Counted from the first letter of the stretch, positions 38,979 to 48,636 are shown. The stretch: DNA of 64,000 bases from Ktedonospora formicarum (GCF_016587355.1 NZ_BNJF01000001.1:3315721-3379720), one strand, 5' to 3'. Numbers and translations: made by a program. The notes: generated by a model from the letters alone, not told the origin.

Positions 38979-40865
38979 ATGTCTGACGGATCAATGAGTA
39001 TGGGGAAGCCCTGGTGGAGTGCTGCGAAGGTTTTATGGATGGAGACCCATGTAACGCTTACCTTTCACCTGGATGACCCACAGGTCAAGGATCTTCCTGG
39101 AGCGCTCGGCATCGAAGACCTCAATCAATACCTTTTTGTGCGTGGGTTCCGCCTCAAGCCTTACATTCCCGATATTGCGCCAGGAGGTGAGCAGGAAGAG
39201 CATGACCAGCCGGAGATTCCTCTAACCAGTTGGCTGACCAATACGAGTTGTCATTGCCTCTTTGAAGCTCCCGATGGGCATGGTATGACGGTTGTTGGCT
39301 TCTTTACCGTTGAGGACATTGAGATGTCTTACCCGATGCAGGATATGCTGGCTGCTGGCTATGATCGGTCGTATTCGCGGCAGGTCGTTAACCTGATCAA
39401 TCGCAACTTGCTGCATATTCAGCAAAATCTGGGTATTCCCCTGGTAGCAGCAGCGCCGAATTGGATGGGAGCCGCCGCGCCTAATATTTGGGGCTGTATT
39501 ATTCATGGTGGTCCGGCTTTGCCGCCTCTGCCGCTCCCCGCTAATGATAGCGATGCGAGCGCGTCGGGAAGCTGGCCTCTCTCTCTTCCTGATCTGGAGG
39601 GGACTCCGCTGGCCGCTAAAAGTGGTAAGGGCGTTACTGTCTTTGTGCTAGACACTATGCCCCTGTTGCCCGATAATCCTGATGCTGTTACCAATTTCAT
39701 CACCGAAGCCGCGAATCGTGCTGGTGGCAATAATATGCTGCTGCAAACCGTCTCCGAGCAGATGAATCGTGAACAATCACCCTTCGTCAAGTTTCGCTAC
39801 CAGCCTCTCTCGACCATCTTGCAGGAAGGTGCTCACGACCAGATGATCACCGGACGCGACCTGGATGGCAAAATGTATGGTTTTGGTATGCCTGATCATG
39901 GTCTTTTCGTGACTGGTATTATCCGTGAACTAGCCCCCGATGCAGATATTGAATATGTACGTGTGCTCAATGATTTTGGGGGCGGAGATTGCTATACACT
40001 TATCAACACCCTGGAGTGGATTCATGGGCGCATGTCGCGCATTGATCCACGTACAGGGCAGCCAGGGGATCTTTATGACAAGCCAGTGGTTATTAATTTA
40101 AGCCTTGTTATGACTCCCTCAGATGAGAATCTATATGCCTACTGGCACACATCCAATGGTGGCTATAGTCAGAGTGATGCCTTGAGCATGGCCTATGATC
40201 TCGCGACGTTACGCGCGCCTCTGCACCGGGCTATTCAACGTGTCGAGGCTTGTGGCGCTGTGATTGTAGGGGCGGCGGGTAATGATTCTCATACACCTGA
40301 TATGCCTGGGCGTATCGGTCCACGTTATCCTGCGGCCTTCCCTGAAGTACTCGCGGTTGGTGCTGTGGATCGTGAGGCTGAGGCGGCGTGCTATAGCAAT
40401 TATCCCAAACTGCCAGCACAACGCTATGGAATCGCGACCTATGGTGGCGGGATGCCTACGCGCAAGGATATTGCGCGCGACGATGTTGATGCCTTGATCG
40501 GCCTGTATAGCTCGACAAGCTATCCCGCAACCGAGGGGAAGAACCCGCCGACCCCTGACTACCCCGCTCCCAATAACAACGCCTGGGCTTATTGGTCAGG
40601 AACCTCTTTTGCGACACCAATTGTCAGCGCGGTTGCTGCGCGGTTGCTGGAGCAAGGCCAAGCCAATAACCTGCCCGCACGTCACCGGGCGGCTGAAGTT
40701 ATGTGGGCTTTGACGACGCCGGAGGGTCAGAAGGAGACACTGGGGTCTGTTCTGAAGGTGCAGCCAGAGCTTGGCGTAAGTCTGCTGCGCGCGGAACAGC
40801 GACACACTGGTCAGGCTCCATTAACTAGTGCCACTCCCGGAGTTGCCGTACCTTCTATCGGCTAG
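38979..40865 (+). CDS. Cytoplasmic subtilase (S8 peptidase) with long N-terminal domain
   Basis: The 628-residue protein has the complete S8 catalytic set: D225 in VFVLDTMP, H307 in PDHGLFVTGII, the oxyanion asparagine N435 in GAAGND, and S543 in SGTSFATPIVSA. There is no signal peptide and no membrane helix, so it should act in the cytoplasm. The first 200 residues are not a standard subtilisin propeptide; they contain LTFHLDDPQVKDLPG and a Pro-rich linker just before the protease domain. GGAGG lies seven bases before the ATG. It follows the TPR-CHAT gene on the same strand; a cascade with one protease processing the other is possible but only inferred. A terminator follows. Confidence 0.85.
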   Translation: MSDGSMSMGKPWWSAAKVLWMETHVTLTFHLDDPQVKDLPGALGIEDLNQYLFVRGFRLKPYIPDIAPGGEQEEHDQPEIPLTSWLTNTSCHCLFEAPDGHGMTVVGFFTVEDIEMSYPMQDMLAAGYDRSYSRQVVNLINRNLLHIQQNLGIPLVAAAPNWMGAAAPNIWGCIIHGGPALPPLPLPANDSDASASGSWPLSLPDLEGTPLAAKSGKGVTVFVLDTMPLLPDNPDAVTNFITEAANRAGGNNMLLQTVSEQMNREQSPFVKFRYQPLSTILQEGAHDQMITGRDLDGKMYGFGMPDHGLFVTGIIRELAPDADIEYVRVLNDFGGGDCYTLINTLEWIHGRMSRIDPRTGQPGDLYDKPVVINLSLVMTPSDENLYAYWHTSNGGYSQSDALSMAYDLATLRAPLHRAIQRVEACGAVIVGAAGNDSHTPDMPGRIGPRYPAAFPEVLAVGAVDREAEAACYSNYPKLPAQRYGIATYGGGMPTRKDIARDDVDALIGLYSSTSYPATEGKNPPTPDYPAPNNNAWAYWSGTSFATPIVSAVAARLLEQGQANNLPARHRAAEVMWALTTPEGQKETLGSVLKVQPELGVSLLRAEQRHTGQAPLTSATPGVAVPSIG

Positions 40866-40871
40866 AAATAG

Positions 40872-40912
40872 GCTCGCGGGTAGGTATTCCTTACCCGCGA
40901 GCTGTTTTCCTT
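40872..40912 (+). terminator. Terminator of the subtilase gene
   Basis: GCTCGCGGGTA and TACCCGCGAGC form a perfect 11-bp stem with a 9-base loop, followed by TGTTTTCCTT. Confidence 0.88.
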
Positions 40913-40930
40913 AGTATAAGGGGAGTGTAC

Positions 40931-41224
40931 TTAACGACCTCCGAAGAGTAATTTAACGATGGTGAGCAGGATGACTGCACCAATGATCGAAATGACGATG
41001 GTACCGCAGAAGTGATATGTACCACCTAGTTGCAAGTAATTGGCGAGCGCTCCACCAATGAACGAACCAATAAGGCCAACTACAATATCACCAAGGCAGC
41101 CGAAGCCGCGCCCCCGCACAAGGAGACTGGCGACATAACCAGCGATAAGTCCAACAAGAAGCCAGGCGATGATGTCACCCGGTTGGAGGATGGCAGAGAA
41201 GTTGCCAGGATAAATCGCAATCAT
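40931..41224 (-). CDS. GlsB/YeaQ/YmgE-family membrane protein (paralogue 1)
   Basis: The 97-residue protein has three membrane helices and the family signature GLIAGYVASLLVRGRGFGCLGDIVVGLIGSFIGG. Members were once called transglycosylase-associated proteins; in Gram-positive bacteria the homologue GlsB anchors an Asp23 stress protein. Its biochemical role is unknown. It shares orientation with the next paralogue at 41444, but a strong hairpin lies between, so they are probably independent units. Confidence 0.85.
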   Translation of the reverse strand: MIAIYPGNFSAILQPGDIIAWLLVGLIAGYVASLLVRGRGFGCLGDIVVGLIGSFIGGALANYLQLGGTYHFCGTIVISIIGAVILLTIVKLLFGGR

Positions 41225-41385
41225 AAATCAAGAACGCTCCTCTCAGCGTGTAACTGTTGGGTCGATACCTTGTCGCTTGATACTCTGCCATAATATACGT
41301 CGCGGAGCGCCATAGGTTGTGAGGGCCTGTGAAGGCGCTTTATATGCTCTATGTTAACAATTGAGAGGAGAGAATCTGAGGGCGT

Positions 41386-41437
41386 GAAAGAGAAGGGAGT
41401 GGGCGTCGCTACAACGGCACCCACTCCCTTCTCTTTC
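41386..41437 (-). terminator. Strong hairpin after GlsB paralogue 2
   Basis: GAAAGAGAAGGGAGTGGG (41386-41403) and its exact complement (41420-41437) form an 18-bp stem around 16 bases, immediately downstream of the minus-strand gene at 41444. Confidence 0.8.
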
Positions 41438-41443
41438 ATAATG

Positions 41444-41752
41444 TTAAAGTGTTGAGCGTGTTCGACGAGGACCAACCGCGTGAAGAATCGCGATCAGGAT
41501 GCATGCGCCAATGAAGGCGACAACAATGCTACCAACAATCCCGAAATTCGCTCCTGGGAGAAGCAGATTGGAGAGAAAACCACCAATTAAAGCTCCTACC
41601 AGTCCTACAACTACATCGCCAATGATGCCAAAGCCACTACCTCGCATCACCAGGCTGGCAAGGAAGCCTGCGATAAGGCCCACAACAATCCAGCCGATAA
41701 GGCCACCAGCGTTGAGCGTCGCACCAAGTACTACAGTGGTGAATGTGAGCAT
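41444..41752 (-). CDS. GlsB/YeaQ/YmgE-family membrane protein (paralogue 2)
   Basis: The 102-residue protein has the same three-helix pattern, with GWIVVGLIAGFLASLVMRGSG and GIIGDVVVGLVGALIGGFLSN, then IVVAFIGACILIAILHAVGP and a basic tail RRTRS. It is a close relative of the protein at 40931-41224, so a local duplication is likely. AGGAGG before the ATG supports the start. Likely an envelope stress protein; the mechanism is unknown. Confidence 0.85.
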   Translation of the reverse strand: MLTFTTVVLGATLNAGGLIGWIVVGLIAGFLASLVMRGSGFGIIGDVVVGLVGALIGGFLSNLLLPGANFGIVGSIVVAFIGACILIAILHAVGPRRTRSTL

Positions 41753-42052
41753 AGAGGTAACCTCCTTCGATTAAAGGTGCATTGCTCAGGTGCCGTAGAG
41801 CGCGCCAGGAGGCTAAATCATCGAGGCGCACGCGTTCCCGTAGCATTATGAATAGCAATAAATGATCTCGGCATTTTCATCTCTGCCTGCTACTTTATCT
41901 CACGATGGAAAAAAGGATTCTGTGACGAGTATCGATGTAATTGGTGCTGTTTGACATGATTGCTCGGTTCCTGTCCCTTTGACGGTTGCCCTGGTGCAAT
42001 GGCATATGTTAAGGTATGTGCATGTGCCCATCTAGTCAGGAGCGAATTTCCA
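41753..42052. other. Divergent intergenic region
   Basis: This 300-base region separates the GlsB paralogue (minus) from an MFS gene (plus). An in-frame TTG at 41960 could extend the MFS gene by 31 codons, but the residues are not family-like. No consensus promoter, repeat or RNA was recognised. Confidence 0.4.
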
Positions 42053-43357
42053 ATGCCTTTGGTATCTGACACTTCTGAATCGAGTACGAAAGCCAAAACT
42101 TCATGGTCCGTACGCTCTACTCTCAAATTATTCACCTCTTTGCCACGCAATGTCTGGCTCTTACTACTTTTTACAACTGGTAAGGGCTTTCAGTTGAGCA
42201 TTGCTGCCTTGACGCTCAACTATTATGTGCATAGTCTGGGTTACCAACCAGACTATATCGGTGTTTTTAGCGCTATGCCTGCAATAGGAGCCTTTCTGGG
42301 CGCAATACCCATAGGGATGCTTGCGGACCGTATTGGGCGTAAACCTGTGTTACTACTTACCGCTTTCCTTTCGCCGCTTTTCCTGGCTCTATGCGGGTTA
42401 GTAACATCCGCACCCCTTCTGCTCGCCGTTAATCTGATTCAGGGGCTTGTCTCGACTGCGTACTGGGTAACGAACTTGCCACTATTGACGGAGAATACCA
42501 AAGAGGGGCAGCGTGTGGGTGTGCTGGCGATGAATAGTTTTCTTCTGCTCGGTATTGGAGCACTGGGGAATCTCCTGGGTGGTGCAATACCCGAATATGT
42601 GGCGAGCATCATGCATGTTTCCGCAGGCTCTACCATGCCGTTGCGTTGGGGCGTCTTTGTTGCCGCACTCTTTACCTTTGTCTTTGGCCTGCCACTCTGG
42701 CTCCTGAAAGAAACCAGGCACACGCGAAGCATTGGAGAGGAGAGCATAGCTCCGCTAGGGGCAGAGGCACTTGTAAAGTTGGAAGAGAAGGAACGCTGGC
42801 CCGTGTGGCTTTACCTGAAATTATTACTTCCCGATTTGGTGTTTACTATGGGAGAAGGCGCGGTTGTCGCGTTAATCCAGCTTTACTTTGTGCTGCGCTT
42901 CCAATTGTTACCAGGAACATTAGGGCTCATCTTTACATTCTCAGGGCTGGCAGGTGGGGTCTTCTCGCTGACCGCGCCACTTTTTGTGAAACGTTGGAGC
43001 AAGTTACGTTTGGTAACTTCTGTACAGTATTTAAGCGCACCTTTGATGCTCTTGATAGGTTTCTCACCGACATTGTCGCTAGCTATTGTGGGTGAATATG
43101 CGCGCTCTTTTATGCGTACTCTAATCGAGCCAGTTTATGCGGCCTTCGCAATGGAGCAGGTGTCGGATAAGCAACGCGCGACGCTGGCGGGCTTCTATTC
43201 AGTGACCTGGAGCATTGGCTTTAGTGTTGGACCAACTATCGCGGGCTGGCTGCAATCGAGTATAAACCTCTCCGCCTCCTTTGCCTTTGGCGCGTTTTGC
43301 CTGTTGCTCGCTCCTAGTCTATTACTTGCTTTCTTTGGCAAGCGACATCAGGCATAA
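42053..43357 (+). CDS. MFS transporter
   Basis: From ATG 42053-42055 the protein is 434 residues; AGGAG lies ten bases upstream. It has twelve predicted helices. The motif GMLADRIGRKPVLLL in loop 2-3 is the MFS signature A. The second half contains LFVKRWSKLRLVTS at the matching place and GFYSVTWSIGFSVGPTIAGWLQ near helix 11. The charged central loop (about 215-255) is rich in E and K. The family resembles sugar or drug efflux members; the substrate is not predictable. Confidence 0.85.
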   Translation: MPLVSDTSESSTKAKTSWSVRSTLKLFTSLPRNVWLLLLFTTGKGFQLSIAALTLNYYVHSLGYQPDYIGVFSAMPAIGAFLGAIPIGMLADRIGRKPVLLLTAFLSPLFLALCGLVTSAPLLLAVNLIQGLVSTAYWVTNLPLLTENTKEGQRVGVLAMNSFLLLGIGALGNLLGGAIPEYVASIMHVSAGSTMPLRWGVFVAALFTFVFGLPLWLLKETRHTRSIGEESIAPLGAEALVKLEEKERWPVWLYLKLLLPDLVFTMGEGAVVALIQLYFVLRFQLLPGTLGLIFTFSGLAGGVFSLTAPLFVKRWSKLRLVTSVQYLSAPLMLLIGFSPTLSLAIVGEYARSFMRTLIEPVYAAFAMEQVSDKQRATLAGFYSVTWSIGFSVGPTIAGWLQSSINLSASFAFGAFCLLLAPSLLLAFFGKRHQA

Positions 43358-43561
43358 GACTCACATATCTATAGAGAAATTGGTCCTACTTGTATCGTTA
43401 TGTGTAATAAATGAGCTGTTCTTGGCGATAAATTTTATACCAGGGGCAACTATTTAGTCCTGATATGCTAGTAAAATAGCTTCAACCACGTCATAAAAAT
43501 TGTATACTTTAAATATTATTATATCTCTATATTTGGAGAAAGAAGTAAGCAGGGAGGATTG

Positions 43562-46021
43562 ATGCGGCCAGGCGTCATAGATCCTAAACGCTCATCGTCA
43601 ATGCAGGCTGACTTTTCGTCTATCCAGGCGCATCAGGCGCGCAGTAACGCGGCTATGCCATCATACGCCTATCCAAGCACTCCTGCTGCTGGTTATCCAT
43701 CACAACGGCCCACGAAGCCATCGCGCCCTGCCTTGCCCCTATCTCCGTTGGAGGGCTGGTCTCCACTATTCCTCATGGCGATAGCGATGTACTGCGTTGT
43801 GACATCCATTAAGGACGCACATTGGGTTCCACAGAGCGATTGGCTCTTCTTAAGTCCGATACCTGGCTTGTTGATTGGTCTGCTGGTCGCGAAGATTCGA
43901 GGTGTGTTTCAGGGGGTGTTGCATGTGGGGGCTTGTGTGGTGGGATACTGGCTGGCGCTTTTTCTGACAAGTAGTGTTGTCTATCATATACCTGTCCTGG
44001 AACTTCTAACGGGCCTGCGTAGCGTGTTGACGGGATCGATGGCGAGCTTACCGCAATCCCTGGCAGAAGCCCTCTTCTTCTTTTACTTGAGCTTTCTCAA
44101 CTTCTTTCTTAGCTACTTTGGTTGCTGGTTAGTCTACCGTGCGCGCCTCCCCTGGCTGGTTGTACTGATCTATTGCGCCATCTTGCTAGTGAACTTGAAC
44201 TATGTAAAGAGCGACTCGGCATATTTAGTTTGCTTGATGGTGGGAGCATTGCTATTGCTGGTCGCGCGTGTCTATCTGGCGGCACAGATTACACAATGGA
44301 TGCGCGATGGCTTGCATACCGACCGGACCTGGAGGCGAACGCTGGCATGGCGCTGTATGCAGGTGACCTGCCTCTTTACGCTTTGTACGCTTTGTGTAAG
44401 CTGGTTTCTGCCCTTTGCTAGACAGACAGAGAATGGACGTGTCTTCTGGGATTACCTGGACAATGGCTGGAATAATGCTATAAGCGGTCGCTTCTCCTGG
44501 AATAACCCTGCTAGCCTCTTTAATGGTTCTGCGGCGAACTTCTTTGATAATAAGCTCACCATTACTGGATCAGTTACCTTGCCTTCGGGTGAGGTGTTAA
44601 CCTATACTAGTTCCAATAAGCAGCCCCAATATCTGGAAGGCTTTACGTTCAACATGTTTGATGGGCGCACCTGGACGACCTCAATCGATCAGGCTGGAGC
44701 GGAGTACTTTGACGCGAAAGCCCCTTTAAGTCCAGATACCCCGCAAGCTGAGAATGCTGGCGAACAAATTGAAACCAACGTAACGATCCTTCAGCCACCC
44801 GGAGGACCTCGATCATATATCTTTGCACCAGCACAACCTATTCGCTTTGATGTACCTGTTTATGTTTCCTATGATGCAACTGCCAATACCTGGCTTCAGC
44901 AGCATGCGCTGACGAAAGGCGAAACGTATACCGTTAGATCATTGCTGCCAACCCAGTCTATAGGCTTGCTTCAATCAGTGCCGCTCCCAAGAGATAATGG
45001 CAATGATGGAGTATGGGAAGCCGATTCGAACTACCCCATTATTCAAGGTGCATATACGGATGTGGCAGAAGGCTTCTCTCCTCATGTGAAAGAGCAGGCA
45101 TTGCAGTGGATCGGAGATGCCACGGATGCATATACGGCGCTTAAGCGCCTGGAAATGCACCTGAGTGACCAGGGACAGTTTACCTATTCCGTCTACAATG
45201 CGCCCATTCCCAACGATACCAATGTTGTCGACTGGCTCTTGAGTCAGAAGCGGGGTTATTGCACATACTATGCTAGCGCGATGGTCGTCATGGCCCGTAT
45301 GTTACATATTCCAACGCGTATGACCAATGGGTTTAGTAGTGGGCACTATGATGAGCAGCGTAAGCAGTGGATTGTGGACGGGCAGGACGCACATAGCTGG
45401 GTGCAGGCATACTTCCCGAATATTGGCTGGGTCAACTTCGATCCTACGCCCGGTTTTACGACTCCAGCATCTGGGAAGCCTCGACCAGGCTCAACTCCAA
45501 CTGCGGAACCAACCGCCACTCAGCCAACCAGCACACCTACACCGAAAAGTACACAGGTTTCGCATACTCAGGTGACACCCCCGACCGATCATAATCAGCC
45601 CGGTATAGGGCAGGGGGGCAAAGGGGTGAGCGATGGTCTGCTTCTGGGGACATCGCTGACTGTGCTCTTGATCGCGATACTGGTGTTTGGTGTTGCCCTG
45701 ATGACCTACTGGTGGCGTGGCCTCTACGCGACTAGTACTTTTATCGCTGGTGCGTACTGGCGTCTCTGTCTACTGGCGAGCAAGCTAGGATTTGAACCAA
45801 AACCCTGGCAGACCCCCTTTGAGTATAGCCATATGTTGGGCCAGCATGCTCCTTCTCGCTTCAAACCACTCTGGCATCTCACTGAGCTATTCGTGCGGGA
45901 TCGTTGGGGTCCGCATCATCCAGATGGCCAGGTTTCTCAGGTGAATAATGTTAAGCAAGTACAACCCGCGCTACGCGGTATATTGTGGAAGCTCCTGTTA
46001 AGCAGGTGGAGCCGAAAATAA
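43562..46021 (+). CDS. TgpA-like transglutaminase membrane protein
   Basis: The protein is 819 residues from ATG 43562-43564, with GGGAGG four bases upstream. It has an N-terminal Pro/Ala-rich cytoplasmic tail of about 60 residues and then about six membrane helices to residue 290. An extracytoplasmic transglutaminase-like domain follows, with the catalytic triad C567 (KRGYCTYYASA), H611 (DAHSWVQAYF) and D627 (NFDPTPG). A Thr/Pro linker, one more helix and a C-terminal DUF4129-type cytoplasmic segment complete the TgpA plan. The domain would crosslink or cleave peptide substrates outside the membrane; its substrate is unknown. It opens a four-gene envelope cluster. Confidence 0.88.
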   Translation: MRPGVIDPKRSSSMQADFSSIQAHQARSNAAMPSYAYPSTPAAGYPSQRPTKPSRPALPLSPLEGWSPLFLMAIAMYCVVTSIKDAHWVPQSDWLFLSPIPGLLIGLLVAKIRGVFQGVLHVGACVVGYWLALFLTSSVVYHIPVLELLTGLRSVLTGSMASLPQSLAEALFFFYLSFLNFFLSYFGCWLVYRARLPWLVVLIYCAILLVNLNYVKSDSAYLVCLMVGALLLLVARVYLAAQITQWMRDGLHTDRTWRRTLAWRCMQVTCLFTLCTLCVSWFLPFARQTENGRVFWDYLDNGWNNAISGRFSWNNPASLFNGSAANFFDNKLTITGSVTLPSGEVLTYTSSNKQPQYLEGFTFNMFDGRTWTTSIDQAGAEYFDAKAPLSPDTPQAENAGEQIETNVTILQPPGGPRSYIFAPAQPIRFDVPVYVSYDATANTWLQQHALTKGETYTVRSLLPTQSIGLLQSVPLPRDNGNDGVWEADSNYPIIQGAYTDVAEGFSPHVKEQALQWIGDATDAYTALKRLEMHLSDQGQFTYSVYNAPIPNDTNVVDWLLSQKRGYCTYYASAMVVMARMLHIPTRMTNGFSSGHYDEQRKQWIVDGQDAHSWVQAYFPNIGWVNFDPTPGFTTPASGKPRPGSTPTAEPTATQPTSTPTPKSTQVSHTQVTPPTDHNQPGIGQGGKGVSDGLLLGTSLTVLLIAILVFGVALMTYWWRGLYATSTFIAGAYWRLCLLASKLGFEPKPWQTPFEYSHMLGQHAPSRFKPLWHLTELFVRDRWGPHHPDGQVSQVNNVKQVQPALRGILWKLLLSRWSRK

Positions 46022-46177
46022 ACGCAATAAACTATATTGCTTTCTGTGCGCCTGTAATGCATATTGGCAAGTTTATATGCATAGAAGATCGTTACACTAC
46101 ATCACTCCTCTCGTTCTGTATAATGAATATCTAGGGGATGCATAAGCATCCCCTGAAATGTGGAGAGGAGGAGTGAG

Positions 46178-47238
46178 ATGTCATCAGAGCCACTGGCTGA
46201 GAGCTTATACGGATTAGGGCACGTGGTGAGGCTTTATGCTGACCATGTAGATGTGAATGGGCGAGTCTATGACCTGGCACGCTTGACCAATGTTAGACCG
46301 CATTATCATCGCCTCTTTGGCGTGCCATCGGCACGCGTTGAATTACACTTTGCCGAGAGAAAGATCAAACTGCGTGGTATGCCTGACATAGAAGAGGCGG
46401 CGCACATCGTTGCGCATCTGAACAGGTGCATACGCGCGCGTGTCTCGCCAGAGTCTGGCTGTGCTGGTGGGCATATCGCTTCGCCACCATACATATCTTC
46501 TTCCCCCCATTGACCCAAAGTGGTTGGCTTTCCCCTGATGATGAAGTTGACCCAAACAGCATTGAACCCCCATTGGATATGCAAGCCGTCGCTGAGGTAG
46601 GCGAGGTGCCTCGCTGGATGTCACGCTATCAGGAACAGCGTGAGCGTCGTCAAAAGCGCCGTCAGCTTGAGCGTGTGCGCCACGCATATGGCTTTGATAT
46701 TACCCAGACATTTCAACGTCTGGATGCCAAGCAATTGCCAGTTATTACGCTACCCATATCGCTCTTACCTGGCGAAGAGGCTCACTATATAACTGACGCT
46801 ATGCTCTGTGGTCAGGAGAGACCCTTCGCATCAACTAAGCGCTATGTTCCCAGTGATCAGGGGAGGTTGGTGTTAACCAGCGAGCGTCTGCTCTATCTGG
46901 GACGTAAGAGTCAGATCGTGCTGGCATATGCCCAATTACTGCACGTTTCGCGTTTGTATGATGCTATCGCTTTTACAGCGGAGCATTGGCCCCGGCCAGA
47001 AGTCTTTGCTGTGCGCTATCCTCTGGAATGTGCAATGTACCTTGAGCGAATTCTGGAGCAGTGGCAACGCAGGCAAGAAGAGCAGGGCGAGAGCGCTTCA
47101 AGTGCATTTAAACATACTATGTCTTCCCTTGAGCAAGATCTGGCCCGCCTTCCAGATGCCGAAACGCTGGCGACTATAGTGCGCCCACAGGTAGAGAAAC
47201 GCGCGAAAGCATCTTTTAAAGACCGCAAAGAGCTGTAG
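46178..47238 (+). pseudogene. Double PH-like domain protein, interrupted by an apparent one-base frameshift
   Basis: The frame from ATG 46178 (GAGGAGG upstream) encodes VRLYADHVDVNGRVYDLARL and VELHFAERKIKLRG, a bacterial PH-like fold, and stops at 46513. The other frame continues GWLSPDDEVDPNSIEPPL and has a second domain, RLVLTSERLLYLGRKSQIVL, also PH-like. They join exactly with one more C in the C6 tract at 46503-46508, giving about 353 residues. The middle part is basic and helical (YQEQRERRQKRRQLERVR). Such domains act in membrane or protein binding; no enzyme motif is present. It follows tgpA by about 155 bases, so an envelope-associated role is likely but unproven. Confidence 0.66.
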
Positions 47239-47248
47239 TAGATATATC

Positions 47249-47302
47249 ATAAGGCTTTATGCGAGTCCAACGAGTGCAATACACTCAGATTTTGACGAAG
47301 GA
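47249..47302. repeat. Dispersed inverted-repeat element, degenerate copy 7
   Basis: TAAGGCTTTATGCGAGTCCAACG aligns with the left end of copy 4 and ACTCAGATTTTGACGAAGGAG with its right end. The arms no longer pair well. It sits between the PH-like and YTP-repeat genes. Confidence 0.45.
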
Positions 47303-47358
47303 GTGCGATAGGAACGTTATCAGGGGCCGTTGAGATGGAAGAGGAGTAACGAGACCGT

Positions 47359-48636
47359 ATGATCGATACAGTGTTAGCTTTATGGAATCAAAAGAATAGG
47401 CGCAGGGGGGTAAAGTTTGCGCTCACATTTCTGTTTATGTGTGTCTGTATGTCAATGCTTTGCATTATTGTGAGCATGAACTTTTGGCCGACGCAGGGAG
47501 GGCATGATCCAGGACATTCTGCTAATGCGGATCAGAGACAGGCTGAAAAAGCAAAAGAACAGAGAGCGAAGGCGACGAATGAGGCCAACAATCAGGCTAA
47601 GGTGACGCCAACAATCACAGCGATTCCTACGGATGAACCGTCCACTATAGCACAGATACCATGCGATTCATCTTCGTCGAACTCTTCCGCGCAGAATGGC
47701 TCTAACAGTCAGGCGAATGTACCTCCGGTTGTTGCGCTTCCAAGCCAGGGAACACAAACCTATACTCCACCAAGCCAGCAAGGAGGCAGTACAATCCCTC
47801 CATATACGCCGGGTAACACAGGTGGAACAACCCCCTCATATACGCCAAGCCCAACGGGCAACACAGGTGGAACAACTCCCACGTATACACCAACTACTCA
47901 GCCTGGAAGTGGTACACCGCCAGGGCAATCTGGAAGCGGAACGCCGTACACGCCAGGTCAGAATAATGTTACTGAGACTCCCACATATACGCCAGGTCAG
48001 GTCGCTAATAGAAGCGATTCTTCCTATACACCGGGACAGTACGGTGGCGATCAGCAGTATGGTAGCGATCAACAGTATCCGCCAGTCCAGGCCACACCAA
48101 CCGCGAAGCCAGTAAGCCCGCCCAATGCGCCTGTTGTGCAGAAGCCTTCGCGGCCTTCTGCTCCTGCGACTCCGGAGGCTCCAGAGGCTCCAGCATCTCC
48201 AAGCATCGTGGCGTCAAATGACTCTTATACTCCTTCTGGCGATACAGGAGATGAGGCGACCGCTGACAACGACAATAATGAAGATGTGCCGTCTATTACA
48301 TCACGCGCACCCTCTCCTATGCCAAGCATTGAGGGAACTCCGACTACGCCCGATGTGGAGTCTCCTTCGTACTGGCCTGACGACGAAGAGAGTGGCGATG
48401 AGATCGACTATGAGATCCCACGCGTGTACTGGAGCTATCATGGTGGTCATATTCGCTACTGGCCGGTGAGTTGTCAGCATGCCACTGAACCTGTCGTTCC
48501 AAAAACTGTGGATACAACGGCGGCATTATGGGGCAATGTGATCTTCATTTTCGGTGGTTCCTTCGTCGCGACAACTCTGCTCCTTGGCTCTGCCTACCTG
48601 CTCAAGCGTCGCCAGCGTAAAGCTATGGCGCTATAA
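47359..48636 (+). CDS. Surface protein with YTP repeats and two membrane helices
   Basis: The 425-residue protein has an N-terminal helix FALTFLFMCVCMSMLCIIVSM (about 20-40) and a C-terminal helix at about 390-412 followed by KRRQRK, so the 350 residues between probably face outside. That region is low-complexity: a Lys/Ala/Asn-rich part, then seven or more degenerate repeats built on YTPG and GGTTP (about residues 130-230), then Pro/Ala and acidic Asp/Glu stretches. A short conserved-looking segment, YWSYHGGHIRYWPVSC, precedes the C-terminal helix. No family is recognised. It resembles a cell-wall-spanning stalk or filament subunit. It closes the tgpA cluster. Confidence 0.7.
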   Translation: MIDTVLALWNQKNRRRGVKFALTFLFMCVCMSMLCIIVSMNFWPTQGGHDPGHSANADQRQAEKAKEQRAKATNEANNQAKVTPTITAIPTDEPSTIAQIPCDSSSSNSSAQNGSNSQANVPPVVALPSQGTQTYTPPSQQGGSTIPPYTPGNTGGTTPSYTPSPTGNTGGTTPTYTPTTQPGSGTPPGQSGSGTPYTPGQNNVTETPTYTPGQVANRSDSSYTPGQYGGDQQYGSDQQYPPVQATPTAKPVSPPNAPVVQKPSRPSAPATPEAPEAPASPSIVASNDSYTPSGDTGDEATADNDNNEDVPSITSRAPSPMPSIEGTPTTPDVESPSYWPDDEESGDEIDYEIPRVYWSYHGGHIRYWPVSCQHATEPVVPKTVDTTAALWGNVIFIFGGSFVATTLLLGSAYLLKRRQRKAMAL

